Source: Streptomyces sp. WMMB303 (GTDB lineage: Bacteria; Actinomycetota; Actinomycetes; Streptomycetales; Streptomycetaceae). Taken from it: 64,000 nt of DNA. Position numbers and translations under genes: made by a program. The stretch spans positions 6,415,001 through 6,479,000 of the forward strand of contig NZ_JARKIN010000001.1 in NCBI RefSeq assembly GCF_029351045.1. The letters are read 5' to 3'. The first letter of the stretch is position 1. Each line of letters opens with the position of its first letter. The notes under the pieces are model-generated. The model had not been told where the DNA came from, made no database searches, and worked only from the letters and a program-made list of their open reading frames with translations. Shown piece by piece: positions 29,101 through 38,865 of the stretch.

Positions 29101-29298
29101 TGGCCGCTGCCGGCCACCTTCCCCGCGCTGGAACATCTCTCCCTCACCGAAGCGCCCGCCGCGCCCGGCCTCGCTCCGCTGGCCGGGCTCCCCCGGCTCC
29201 AGCACCTCACTCTCTTCCGTCCCCCCAGCTCCCTCGACCTCAGCTCTCTCCCCTCGCACATCGAGGTCGACATCCTGCCGCGCCCCCGCCGGGGCTGA
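26107..29298 (+). CDS. NACHT NTPase with C-terminal leucine-rich repeats (bacterial NLR)
   Basis: A 1063-residue NLR-like protein. Residues 1-220 are an all-helical N-terminal domain of no effector type I recognise, ending in a conserved VTIYGID segment. The NACHT ATPase follows: Walker A GVAGSGKTTLVQWLA (G278-T285), Walker B LLVDGIDEVPEEERAR (362 onward, with the extra acidic residues typical of NACHT) and sensor region MVTSRPSAV. Next are LATNPLMCGLICALHRERR and a helical domain with FVHRTFQDFLGAKA. From about residue 818 to the end, leucine-rich repeats (ELVELSLAHN, HLDAVELREC, PLRTLYLWNV, GLRTLALREG) form a likely sensor. Start: ATG 26107; the frame is open upstream, but homology to the next gene starts here. 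Related bacterial NACHT proteins defend against phage; that role here is inference. Confidence 0.93.
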   Translation: MDAGVVGLRIASSVLAPLVKRLFIAEGAGAGLVDRPVRVARLVSFTGEARELGRRQLEKLARELVHRAVQGIGPHEAPSPGEAERAAERLADTLHALGDIGLSDVEAVSLGHTDFARALRAQAAMDDPHRDATPAEEALHQRVLETACLHILHFLTQRSTFVARTLVEQSRRLGDLVTLVDVLIERVPSQSAQDAGFEQQYARYIVNRHRTVTIYGIDVQQANEWPLDTAYLSLEAVTSGRSATPFEGRESWSAGSPADDPQSADRALAGHRRVLLRGVAGSGKTTLVQWLAVATARQSQLTGRLAHLIGRVPFVLPLRTLTRAGGALPVPADFLSAVSCPLTGAQPGGWADRVLAAGRGVLLVDGIDEVPEEERARTRDWLRELTLAYPDNLVMVTSRPSAVQEDWLDRADFTELSLSPLRPADVDLFIDRWHTAAEADAELGGALRTAVRARADLSLLATNPLMCGLICALHRERRGFLPRGRKALYDAALSMLLERRDRERAVYAAHPARVELDEETQVELVQKLAYWLIRNGRSEMAQEDAVELVERMLPAMPYVAEQGSAAEIFRFLLVRSGLLREPAPGAVDFVHRTFQDFLGAKAAVEERDFGVLVANAHLDQWEDVVRMAVAHARPDERARLLCGLVERGDAEPECRTRLHLLAMASLEQATKLDPGTRAAVEERARELIPPRSIDEAKELAPLGGVVLDLLGETADLPADEAMAVAHTAAQMGTDAALVLLQRFLAHPSNGVLQQLAGHWDRFDTDTYAREILAHLPDRRPVRVTASTREHLAWVRNLTPRSTLRIRGTFGEEEIVAAHPSPGELVELSLAHNAALDRLDLVQAFPHLDAVELRECPVTDLSPLTGLPLRTLYLWNVRTLREPTGLGELTGLRTLALREGTLCPEMVRLAPLTALETLLLPEDTRTLRGISTLRNLRVLNLFQVPHRLPEEDWREVAGLPRLRELTCEPHHLAGLHASGVRLTELEGLYVPLGGRPLDAWPLPATFPALEHLSLTEAPAAPGLAPLAGLPRLQHLTLFRPPSSLDLSSLPSHIEVDILPRPRRG

Positions 29299-29334
29299 CC
29301 GGGACGCAGGGTGACCGGATCCACACGGACGGCC

Positions 29335-29340
29335 TACGCT
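29335..29340 (+). promoter_or_regulatory. Candidate -10 of the second NACHT gene
   Basis: CTACGCT occurs here and again upstream of the first NACHT gene (26040-26046). A GTGACC hexamer 18 bp upstream (29311-29316) is a loose -35. The 159-bp gap between the two NACHT genes allows separate transcription. Confidence 0.3.
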
Positions 29341-29457
29341 GGTCATCGACCAGTCAACGAACCGCCGAGCGCCCCCGTCCACCGTCATCGCCGCCCGCCG
29401 ACCACCGTGCCCGCCCACAGCCCACCGTCGTCGCCCTCGACAGGGAGTCCCCGACGT

Positions 29458-32034
29458 ATGGACCCCGCCGTCCGACTCGCCTCGACCGTCGCCGATCCGC
29501 ATGTCAGCCAACTCCTGCTCCCCGTCGAGTCCACCCCCGACCAGGCCCAGTCCGAGGGGGAGCTGCTGGCCCGGCTCGTCTCCTTCCGGGGCGAGAACCC
29601 GCCGCTGTCCTACGAGTCGCTGCTCTCACTCGCCCGGGAACTGGTGGGCCTCGCCGCGCCCGCACACCGGCTGCCGCACCTGGACGAGGGGCCCGTCGCC
29701 GCGATACTCGCCCGCACCCTGTGGATCATCGGGGAGCTCGACACCACCGATGAGCAGGCGGTCCGGCTGGGGCCGCAGGACTTCGCCCGCAAGCTGCGCT
29801 CCGCGCTCCCGGGCGCCGACCGCGAACTGTCCACGGACGCGGCCTGGTTCCACGACCGGCTGCTGGTCACCGTCTGCCTGCACCTGCTGCACCACCTCAT
29901 CCGCCGCTCCCCCCTCCTCTCCGACCGCATGCCGGAACGCGCCCACCGGATACGCCAGTTGATCGACCTGAACGATGTGGAGGCCGTACGGGGCCGACCG
30001 GAGCCCTCCGCCGTGGACGCCGAGTTCGAGGCCCGCTACGCCCGTTCCATTGCCGAGCAGTACAACCGGGTGACCATCTACGGGATCGATCTGCCCAACC
30101 CCAACACCCCGGACAACTGGTCGCTGGACGCCACCTATCTCAGCCTCAGCGCCGAGTTCGACAGCCCGGACCGGCGCGAGGAGGACGGGGGCAGCGGCGA
30201 GCCGGTGCTTCCCGCCGACCGCGCGCTGGGCGGCCACGAGCGGGTGCTGCTGCGCGGTGTGGCCGGGTCGGGCAAGACGACGCTCGTGCAGTGGCTGGCC
30301 GTCTCCGCGGCACGCGATGTGCTGCCGCCCGAACTGGCCTCGTTGCGCGGCCGGATCCCGCTCGTGCTGCCGGTGCGCCGGTTCGCCCGCGAGGGGTTCC
30401 CCTCCCCGGACGACTTCCTGCGGGCCGTGCGCCATCCGCTGGCCGACGAGGCGCCCGACGGCTGGGTGGCCCGGGTGCTCACCGAGGAGCGGGGGCTGCT
30501 GCTGGTCGACGGGATCGACGAGGTGCCCGAGTCCGAGCGGGCCGCGCTGCGGCACCAGCTGCGCCGCCTGATGCGGATCTACTCGGGCAACTTCTGCCTG
30601 GTGACCGCGCGGCCCTCGGCCGTGGAGGCGAACTGGCTGGCCGACGAGGGCTTCGACGAGCTGGCGCTGGCTCCCATGAGCCGCGACCAGGTGGCCGCCT
30701 TCATCACCGCCTGGCACACCGCGGCCGCCGACGACGAGGGCAAGGACCACCGGCGGCTGGCCGACTACCGCGACCAGCTCCTCTCCTCCATCCCGCTCTA
30801 CCGCGAACTGCGCGGCCTGGCGACCAACCCGCTGATGTGCGGGCTGATCTGCGCCCTCAACCGGGACCGGTCCGGCTCGCTGCCGCAGGGGCGCAAGGAG
30901 CTGTACGAGGCCGCGATGGAGATGCTCCTGCAGCGCCGCGACCCCGAGCGCCGCGTCCTGTACGCCGACGCCGTGAAGCTGCGGCGCGGCGCCCGCGAGC
31001 GGCTGCTGCGCAAGCTCGCCTACCGGATGCTGGTCGGCCGGCGGGCGGAACTGACCATGGACGAGGCGCTGGAGGAGATCGCCCGGCAGCTCCCCGCCAT
31101 CCCCTCCACCTCCGGCCAGGGCCGGCCCGAGGACATCTTCAATCATCTGCTGCTGCGTACCGGGCTGCTGCGCGAGCAGTCCGACCGCTCGGTCGAGTTC
31201 GTCCACCGCACCGTGCAGGACTACCTCGCCGCCAAGGAGTCCGTCGAGCAGGGCGCCTTCGACATGCTGCTCGACCACGCGCACGAGACCGAGTGGGAGG
31301 AGGTCATCCGGATGGCCGTCGCGCACTCCCGCCCCGCGGAGTGCGCACGGCTGCTGGGCGGGCTGCTGGCGCCCGGACGCAAGGGCATGCAGCGCAACCG
31401 GCGGCGGCTGCTGGCGGCCGCCTGCCTGGAGCATGTGACGGAGCTCGACCCGGAGACCCACGCCCGCATCCGCCGCGAGACCCGCAACATGGTGCGGCCC
31501 ACCACCCTGGAGGGCGCCCGCAGTCTGGGGTGGGTGGGGCCCATCGTGCTGGAGATGCTGCCGGACCCCGGCACCGTCCCCGACCGGGAGGCGCACCGGC
31601 TCGCCGTGACCACCACCCGGATCAACGACGACGCGGCCATCCACTACCTCGCCCAGCTGCGGAACCGGGCTTCGCTGGAGCTGCGCGCCGAGCTGGCCCG
31701 CGGCTGGCGGAACTTCGACACCGACCGGTACGCCGAGGAGATCATCGCGCACCTGGACCCGGAGGGACTGTACTTCCCGGTCTCCGACCGCTTCGAGCTG
31801 GCGGCGCTGCGGAAGCTGGGCGGGCGGGCACGGGTGCAGATCGTCGGACCGTTCACCCCCGACGAGCTGCTGGAGGGGCTCGCCCACGAGCAGCTCACCC
31901 ATCTGTGGCTCGCCTATGACCTGGGCGTGCCGATGGGGTGGCTGGCGGCCTTCCCGCACCTGACGACCCTGCGCGTCAACCCGCGGCTGCCCCGGGTCAG
32001 CGGGGTGCCCGACGGCATCCGCATCCTGTCCTGA
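29458..32034 (+). CDS. NACHT NTPase without leucine-rich repeats (paralogue of the preceding gene)
   Basis: An 858-residue paralogue of the upstream NLR. The helical N-terminal domain aligns along its length (LARLVSFRGE, QDFARKLRS, CLHLLHHLIRRS, EARYARSIAEQYNRVTIYGID). The NACHT core has Walker A GVAGSGKTTLVQWLA (267-274 for the P-loop) and Walker B LLLVDGIDEVPESERAA (347 onward). LATNPLMCGLICALNRDRSG and EFVHRTVQDYLAAKES follow. It ends about 200 residues earlier: only one or two LRR-like strands (ELTHLWLAYDL, HLTTLRVNPRL) remain. Start: ATG 29458 with AGGGAG 9 nt upstream. A strong hairpin at 32100-32132 closes the unit. A paired action with the LRR-bearing neighbour is plausible. Confidence 0.93.
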   Translation: MDPAVRLASTVADPHVSQLLLPVESTPDQAQSEGELLARLVSFRGENPPLSYESLLSLARELVGLAAPAHRLPHLDEGPVAAILARTLWIIGELDTTDEQAVRLGPQDFARKLRSALPGADRELSTDAAWFHDRLLVTVCLHLLHHLIRRSPLLSDRMPERAHRIRQLIDLNDVEAVRGRPEPSAVDAEFEARYARSIAEQYNRVTIYGIDLPNPNTPDNWSLDATYLSLSAEFDSPDRREEDGGSGEPVLPADRALGGHERVLLRGVAGSGKTTLVQWLAVSAARDVLPPELASLRGRIPLVLPVRRFAREGFPSPDDFLRAVRHPLADEAPDGWVARVLTEERGLLLVDGIDEVPESERAALRHQLRRLMRIYSGNFCLVTARPSAVEANWLADEGFDELALAPMSRDQVAAFITAWHTAAADDEGKDHRRLADYRDQLLSSIPLYRELRGLATNPLMCGLICALNRDRSGSLPQGRKELYEAAMEMLLQRRDPERRVLYADAVKLRRGARERLLRKLAYRMLVGRRAELTMDEALEEIARQLPAIPSTSGQGRPEDIFNHLLLRTGLLREQSDRSVEFVHRTVQDYLAAKESVEQGAFDMLLDHAHETEWEEVIRMAVAHSRPAECARLLGGLLAPGRKGMQRNRRRLLAAACLEHVTELDPETHARIRRETRNMVRPTTLEGARSLGWVGPIVLEMLPDPGTVPDREAHRLAVTTTRINDDAAIHYLAQLRNRASLELRAELARGWRNFDTDRYAEEIIAHLDPEGLYFPVSDRFELAALRKLGGRARVQIVGPFTPDELLEGLAHEQLTHLWLAYDLGVPMGWLAAFPHLTTLRVNPRLPRVSGVPDGIRILS

Positions 32035-32099
32035 GGGCGCCCGGCGGTTTCGAGCGCCCTGCCGGCGGAGGGCCGGGACGCCGCGGGCCGGAAACACCG

Positions 32100-32132
32100 G
32101 TGGGGACCGACCCGGCACGGGTCGGTCCCCAC
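32100..32132. terminator. Bidirectional terminator between the NACHT pair and clpC
   Basis: A perfect 14-bp stem (32100-32113 with 32119-32132) with a 5-nt loop, between the convergent stops at 32034 and 32165. Confidence 0.85.
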
Positions 32133-32164
32133 TCGGATGATCCGGCGTACAGGCCCTGCGGCCG

Positions 32165-34690
<2,526 letters not shown>

Positions 34691-34912
34691 CGTTAATCGC
34701 TCCTCAGAGCGGTCAGGCAGTGAGGGGACGCTCCCCTCGCTGTCCTTCCGCAGCTTAGTCCCGCAACGGGGGACCGCTCATTCCAACTGCCGACTGCGGC
34801 CCGGTCGACCCGGTCGATCATGCGCCTCCTGCCCGGACAGCCGACACCAGTTCCAACCCGATGGTGCGAGACGATGTTCCCGCAGGCCAGGCGTATTCAC
34901 CTGGATCCACTA

Positions 34913-34926
34913 CGCCGAAGGCGAAC
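34913..34926 (-). promoter_or_regulatory. ClgR-type activator box upstream of clpC
   Basis: On the minus strand, GTTCGCCTTCGGCG fits the published streptomycete ClgR consensus GTTCGC-N5-GCG exactly. A -10-like GAATAC lies 14 bp downstream (34893-34898), so the box would overlap the -35 region, as expected for an activator site. ClgR is known to activate clp genes in Streptomyces and Corynebacterium. The regulator itself is outside this window. Confidence 0.65.
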
Positions 34927-35210
34927 ACCTCCGCACCGGCACCCTGGCCGTGCGGTGGCACCTGTCACTCCGCACCCCCGATCCGCCGCCGCCACCTGGG
35001 GCTTCCTGGCTGTCAGAGCCTTCTTACCCGCTCGGTGTGACAATCCATGCGGCTTCGGCCGGATACGGCACCCCGCATCCGCTGAGGGCGAACAGACGAG
35101 TGCCCTTTCCGTGGACACCGCAGGAGCGGCACACCGGGTGACGCGGCACAGCGGCGCGTGACGGGGCCGATGCGCGACGGACCCGCCGACCGGCGGTCGG
35201 CAGGCCCCTG

Positions 35211-35236
35211 GGGAGGCCGCCACGAGGGGGCCTCCC
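35211..35236. terminator. Terminator candidate after lsr2
   Basis: GGGAGGCC (35211-35218) pairs with GGCCTCCC (35229-35236), 10-nt loop, 50-75 nt past the lsr2 stop. Confidence 0.5.
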
Positions 35237-35285
35237 GAACCGGGACGGCCATCGGGGTCAGGGTCGGCCCGTGAGCCGGGACGCC

Positions 35286-35624
35286 TCAGCCGTTGGCCTT
35301 CTCGTACGCCTCGCGAATGCTGGCCGGAACACGGCCGCGGTCATTGACCTCGTAACCCTGCTCCTTGGCCCACGCGCGGATCTTCGCGGTGTCCTGGCTG
35401 CTGCTGGAACCCGATCCGGAGCGGCTCCCCTTTCCACGCGAGGAACGGCCGCCGGTGCGCCGGCCACCCTTCAGATAGGGCTCCAGAGCGGATCGGAGCT
35501 TGTCCGCATTAGCGGTCGTGAGGTCGATCTCGTAGGACTTACCGTCCAGCGCGAACGTCACCGTCTCGTCCGCCTCGCCGCCCTCGAGGTCGTCGACAAG
35601 AAGAACCTGAACCTTCTGTGCCAC
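35286..35624 (-). CDS. lsr2: Nucleoid-associated protein Lsr2
   Basis: A 112-residue H-NS-like protein that binds AT-rich DNA, bridges it and silences foreign or specialised genes in actinobacteria. It has the N-terminal oligomerisation domain (QKVQVLLVDDLEGGEADETVTFALDG read in parts, LTTANADKLRSALEPYL), a Ser/Gly/Arg linker, and a C-terminal DNA-binding domain IRAWAKEQGYEVNDRGRVPA with the minor-groove RGR clamp. Start: GTG 35624 with AGCAGG upstream. The 159-bp leader region is AT-richer than average. TTGCTT-16-TAATCC on the minus strand is a possible promoter. Confidence 0.97.
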   Translation of the reverse strand: MAQKVQVLLVDDLEGGEADETVTFALDGKSYEIDLTTANADKLRSALEPYLKGGRRTGGRSSRGKGSRSGSGSSSSQDTAKIRAWAKEQGYEVNDRGRVPASIREAYEKANG

Positions 35625-35783
35625 CTGCTACTCCCATTCGTCCTGGATAACGGATTACAGATACCGACGTGGAAAGCAAACCGCTTTTCTCCGGGAAACA
35701 CAAACCCTGTGCCGAGTTTGACCGTCGGCTCCGCTGGGATTGGCGGGATCTTTCGGACATAGTGCCGGGCCTTCGCCCCCGGT

Positions 35784-36308
35784 TCACAGATGCAGCAGCA
35801 TCCGGCTGTTGCCCAAGGTGTTGGGCTTCACCCGTTCGAGACCGAGGAACTCGGCCACGCCCTCGTCGGGGGAACGCAGCAGCTCGCTGTAGACATCACC
35901 GTCCACCGGCGCCTCGCCGATCTCCGTGAAGCCGTGCTTGGCGAAGAACTCGACTTCGAAGGTGAGGCAGAAAATGCGCCGCACCCCGATCCAGCGGGCG
36001 GTACGCAGAAGCTTCTCCAGCAGCAGATGCCCGACGCCGGTTCCGCGCCGGGAACTGTCCACGGCCAGGGTCCGGACCTCCGCCAGATCTTCCCACATGA
36101 CGTGCAGCGCGCCGCAGCCCACGACTTCCGCGTCCGCGTCCCGTTCCGCCACCCAGAACTCCTGGATGTCCTCGTAAAGGGTCACGGTGGCTTTGTCGAG
36201 CAGGATGCGGTCGCGCGAGTAGGCGTCGAGCAACTGGCGCACCGCCGGGACATCGGCCGTGCGGGCCCTGCGGATGGTGATCTCGGATAGCGGTGCGCGT
36301 TCTGTCAT
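35784..36308 (-). CDS. Amino-acid N-acetyltransferase-like GNAT protein
   Basis: A 174-residue GNAT acetyltransferase. The acetyl-CoA site is visible as LAEVRTLAVDSSRRGTGVGHLLLEKLL (read in parts), with CLTFEVEFFAKHGFTEIGE at the C-terminal half. The pattern matches stand-alone short N-acetylglutamate synthases (ArgA-like) common in actinobacteria, so a role in the first step of arginine synthesis is likely. Start: ATG 36308 sits 6 nt after a TAGCGT box (36315-36320, minus strand), suggesting a leaderless message whose promoter overlaps the end of the BlaI-type gene. Confidence 0.85.
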   Translation of the reverse strand: MTERAPLSEITIRRARTADVPAVRQLLDAYSRDRILLDKATVTLYEDIQEFWVAERDADAEVVGCGALHVMWEDLAEVRTLAVDSSRRGTGVGHLLLEKLLRTARWIGVRRIFCLTFEVEFFAKHGFTEIGEAPVDGDVYSELLRSPDEGVAEFLGLERVKPNTLGNSRMLLHL

Positions 36309-36317
36309 GAACGGACG

Positions 36318-36728
36318 CTATCGATCCTCGGTCTCGCCGCCCGCAGCGGGGGGATCGAGATGGATACCGTTCAGATGTGCGACTCGCAAGGCGGTCCGCA
36401 ACACCTCGGCCTGTTCCGGGGACATCATCCCGAAGAAGTCGACAAGAGCGGCTGCGGGGTTGTCACTGGCCGACCACGCCTCATGCATGAGAGCGGCCGA
36501 GTATGCGGCCCGGGTGGAGACGGCTGCATAACGATAGGCGCGACCTTCTTGATCCCGGCGCAGCCAGCCCTTCTGGCGCAGGTTGTCCATTACGGTCATC
36601 ACCGTCGTGTACGCGACGGTGCGTTCCTTCTGGAGATCTTCGAGGACTTCCCGGACGGTCACCGGGCGGTTCCAGCGCCACACCCGGGTCATCACGGCGT
36701 CTTCCAACTCTCCCAATGGCCTCGGCAC
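36318..36728 (-). CDS. BlaI/MecI-type transcriptional repressor
   Basis: A 136-residue winged-helix protein of the penicillinase-repressor family: LGELEDAVMTRVWRWNRPVTVREVLEDL, VAYTTVMTVMDNLRQKGWLRR (recognition helix and wing) and a helical dimerisation tail (AYSAALMHEAWS). BlaI proteins are usually inactivated by a BlaR1 sensor protease, but no BlaR1 or beta-lactamase gene lies nearby. Start: GTG 36728, 6 nt after a TATTGT box (36735-36740, minus strand), so leaderless; the frame is open far upstream without coding character. The promoter region is AT-richer than its surroundings. Confidence 0.92.
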   Translation of the reverse strand: MPRPLGELEDAVMTRVWRWNRPVTVREVLEDLQKERTVAYTTVMTVMDNLRQKGWLRRDQEGRAYRYAAVSTRAAYSAALMHEAWSASDNPAAALVDFFGMMSPEQAEVLRTALRVAHLNGIHLDPPAAGGETEDR

Positions 36729-36850
36729 AGAAGAACAATAGTGGAAAATGTCCGAATCGAGGAAATTACCCGGACGGTGGGCGGGGTGCACCGGAGGCCG
36801 GGATCCGGAGCCCGGAGTCCGGACGTCCGGCGCGAGAGGTTCCCCGGGGC

Positions 36851-37021
36851 TCAGCTCCGGCGCTGCCGCCCGCCCGCCTCGGCGCGCGCGGCGGCGGCGT
36901 CCACGATGCCGTCCTCCTTGGCCTTGTTCGCGCCGCCCTGGGTCCTGACGATCGTCACGATGAGCGCCGTGAAGGCCACCGCCATCACGAGCGGCGGGGT
37001 CAGTGCGGCGACGTAGTCCAT
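36851..37021 (-). CDS. Small membrane protein, 56 residues
   Basis: A short gene: MDYVAALTPPLVMAVAFTAL begins a single membrane helix (about residues 8-26), followed by a charged tail (RTQGGANKAKEDGIVDAAAA...) in the cytoplasm. A strong ribosome site (GAGGAGG) lies 8 nt before ATG 37021, which distinguishes it from the overlapping open frames. Function unknown. It sits between the BlaI-type gene and the Pro-rich protein gene, all on the same strand. Confidence 0.75.
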   Translation of the reverse strand: MDYVAALTPPLVMAVAFTALIVTIVRTQGGANKAKEDGIVDAAAARAEAGGRQRRS

Positions 37022-37205
37022 GCCAGGGCCTCCTCGGTGAACGGAGCCCCCAGGGTAACGCCGCCCCCCGCGGCCGGACCGGCAGGGCGGGGCCGCGGCG
37101 GGGCGGAGGCCGGACGACCGTGCGCAATGCAGGGCGGAGAGGCGGGACGGAGAAGCAGGACGGGGCGGGGTGTCCCGGCGGCGCGGGCCGCCGGCGGCTA
37201 CCGCG

Positions 37206-37937
37206 TCACGCAGGGACGGCGCGGGGCGCCAGAAGGGCCTGTCGCGGACGGCACCCGGCGGACCGCTGTTCGGTGCCCGGTTCCGCGTCCGGCTCCGTGG
37301 GCGGCTCACTCGGGGGCTCGGGCGGGGTCCGGCGGCGCCGGGGCGGAAAGACCTCGGCGGGAGTGGGCACGGGGCGCGAGGGGGTGGCGGGGCGCTCGGC
37401 GGGAGGCGGCTCGGCCGGACCGGGTGCGGGCTTGCCCGGCCGCCGGGGCGCCGGTTCCGGCCCGTCGCCGTCCTCCTGCTCGCCGGCCCCCCGCACAGCG
37501 GGCACCCGGGCCTCCTGGCGGCCGTCCTGCGGCCGGGGCAGCCGGGGCACGCGAGCCTCCTCGGCGCGCTGCAGCAGGCCCGTGCGGCGGGCGGTCTCGC
37601 GCGGGCCCACGGGCTGGGCGCACAGCTCGCGGAGCGCGGCGAGGTCGGCGGGAGCGGGGAGGTACCCGGCGGCGAGGGCGTCCTCGAACTGCTCCAGATA
37701 ACCGGCCGCGGCGCCGGGCAGTGCCGCGCGGTGGCGGGCGAGATCGGCGCGCACGAAGGAGCGCAGCCGAGCACCCTCACCGATCGCCTCGTCCACGGCC
37801 CGGACGAGCCGCAGGTACTCCTGGACCCGCTCGGGTGCGGGGTCGGACTGGAGGGCGATGGCGAGAGCGCCGCCGAGCACACGCAGCTCGTGCGGGCCGA
37901 ACGCCACGCCGCCTCGGGAACCGTATGGCGTGGGCAT
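37206..37937 (-). CDS. Uncharacterised protein with Pro-rich C-terminus
   Basis: A 243-residue protein. The first half (about residues 10-130) is helical and conserved-looking (FGPHELRVLGGALAIALQSDP, VQEYLRLVRAVDEAIGEGARL, GYLEQFEDALAAGYLPAPADL). The second half is Pro/Arg/Glu-rich and disordered. No membrane segment or catalytic motif is visible and I do not recognise a family. Start: ATG 37937, 6 nt after a TATCGT box (37944-37949, minus strand), which fits a leaderless transcript. Confidence 0.75.
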   Translation of the reverse strand: MPTPYGSRGGVAFGPHELRVLGGALAIALQSDPAPERVQEYLRLVRAVDEAIGEGARLRSFVRADLARHRAALPGAAAGYLEQFEDALAAGYLPAPADLAALRELCAQPVGPRETARRTGLLQRAEEARVPRLPRPQDGRQEARVPAVRGAGEQEDGDGPEPAPRRPGKPAPGPAEPPPAERPATPSRPVPTPAEVFPPRRRRTPPEPPSEPPTEPDAEPGTEQRSAGCRPRQALLAPRAVPA

Positions 37938-38067
37938 GCGGCGACGATAGAGGGCGCGGGGGGTAAATGTACGTATTGCCTGATTTACGGCGTGGCGACT
38001 CCGGACCACCCGCCGCACGGACCCCGCGGGGTCCGCGGGCACCGCCCGCCCCTCGCACTGGCCGCGT

Positions 38068-38865
38068 TCAGGCCCGTTCGACGTTGCGCTCGTACACCAG
38101 CCGGAGGCCGATCAGCGTCAGCCAGGGCTCGTGCTCGTCGATCACCGTCGACTCGCCCAGCACCATCGGGGCGAGCCCACCGGTCGCGATGACGGTGACG
38201 TCCTGCGGATCGTCCGCCAGCTCCGCCGCCATCCGGTTGACGACCCCGTCCACCTGGCCCGCGAACCCGTACACGATGCCCGCCTGCATCGCCTCGACGG
38301 TGTTCTTGCCGATCACGCTGCGCGGCCGCGCGATCTCGATCTTGCGCAGCTGCGCACCCCGCATGCCCAGCGCGTCCACCGAGATCTCGATACCCGGTGC
38401 GATGACGCCGCCGACGTACTCGCCACGCGCCGAGACCGCGTCGAACGTGGTGGCCGTGCCGAAGTCGACCACCACGCACGGGCCGCCGTACAGCTCGACC
38501 GCCCCCAGCGCGTTGATGATCCGGTCGGCCCCGACCTCCTTCGGGTTGTCCATCAGGATCGGCACACCGGTCCTGACGCCGGGCTCCACCAGCACTGCCG
38601 GGATGTCCCCGTAGTAGCGGCGGGTGACCTCGCGCAGTTCGTGCAGCACGGAGGGGACGGTCGAGCAGATGGCGATGCCCTCGATGTTGTCGCCCAGCTC
38701 CTCGCCGAGCAGCGGGTGCATCCCCATCAGCCCGTTCAGCAGCACGGCCAGCTCGTCCGCCGTCCGGCGCGCCTCCGTCGAGATCCGCCAGTGCTCGACG
38801 ATCTCCTCGCCGTCGAACAGGCCCAGCACGGTGTGGGTGTTGCCCACGTCGATGGTGAGCAGCAT
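38068..38865 (-). CDS. coaX: Type III pantothenate kinase
   Basis: First step of coenzyme A synthesis: ATP-dependent phosphorylation of pantothenate. It has 265 residues of the ASKHA fold with the diagnostic type III motifs: LLTIDVGNTHTVLGLF (phosphate loop), GVRTGVPILMDNPKEVGADRIINALGA (pantothenate pocket, read in parts) and CVVVDFGTATTFDAV. Start: ATG 38865 shares one base with the nadC stop (TGATG), so it is the translationally coupled last gene of the NAD/CoA operon. Confidence 0.96.
   Translation of the reverse strand: MLLTIDVGNTHTVLGLFDGEEIVEHWRISTEARRTADELAVLLNGLMGMHPLLGEELGDNIEGIAICSTVPSVLHELREVTRRYYGDIPAVLVEPGVRTGVPILMDNPKEVGADRIINALGAVELYGGPCVVVDFGTATTFDAVSARGEYVGGVIAPGIEISVDALGMRGAQLRKIEIARPRSVIGKNTVEAMQAGIVYGFAGQVDGVVNRMAAELADDPQDVTVIATGGLAPMVLGESTVIDEHEPWLTLIGLRLVYERNVERA

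Larger units (their letters stand above)
34691..35285. promoter_or_regulatory. Long intergenic region upstream of clpC and downstream of lsr2
   Basis: This is a 595-bp stretch without a credible gene; open frames here have atypical composition and no ribosome site. It holds a ClgR-type box at 34913-34926, a possible minus-strand -10 GAATAC (34893-34898) that would give clpC a leader of about 200 nt, and a hairpin at 35211-35236 that could end lsr2 transcription. Confidence 0.5.

Noticed and set aside
25981-29511. An 1176-codon minus-strand frame opposite the first NACHT gene
   Set aside because: Gln/Gly/Arg/His-rich translation without motifs; the plus strand carries intact Walker motifs and LRRs.
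25700-32160. Genomic island or prophage carrying the NACHT pair
   Set aside because: No integrase, transposase, tRNA, flanking direct repeats or visible GC shift; base composition matches the neighbours.
34691-35260. Open frames of 100-155 codons between clpC and lsr2
   Set aside because: No ribosome site, no motif, and overlapping frames on both strands of similar quality; the region looks like leader and terminator sequence.
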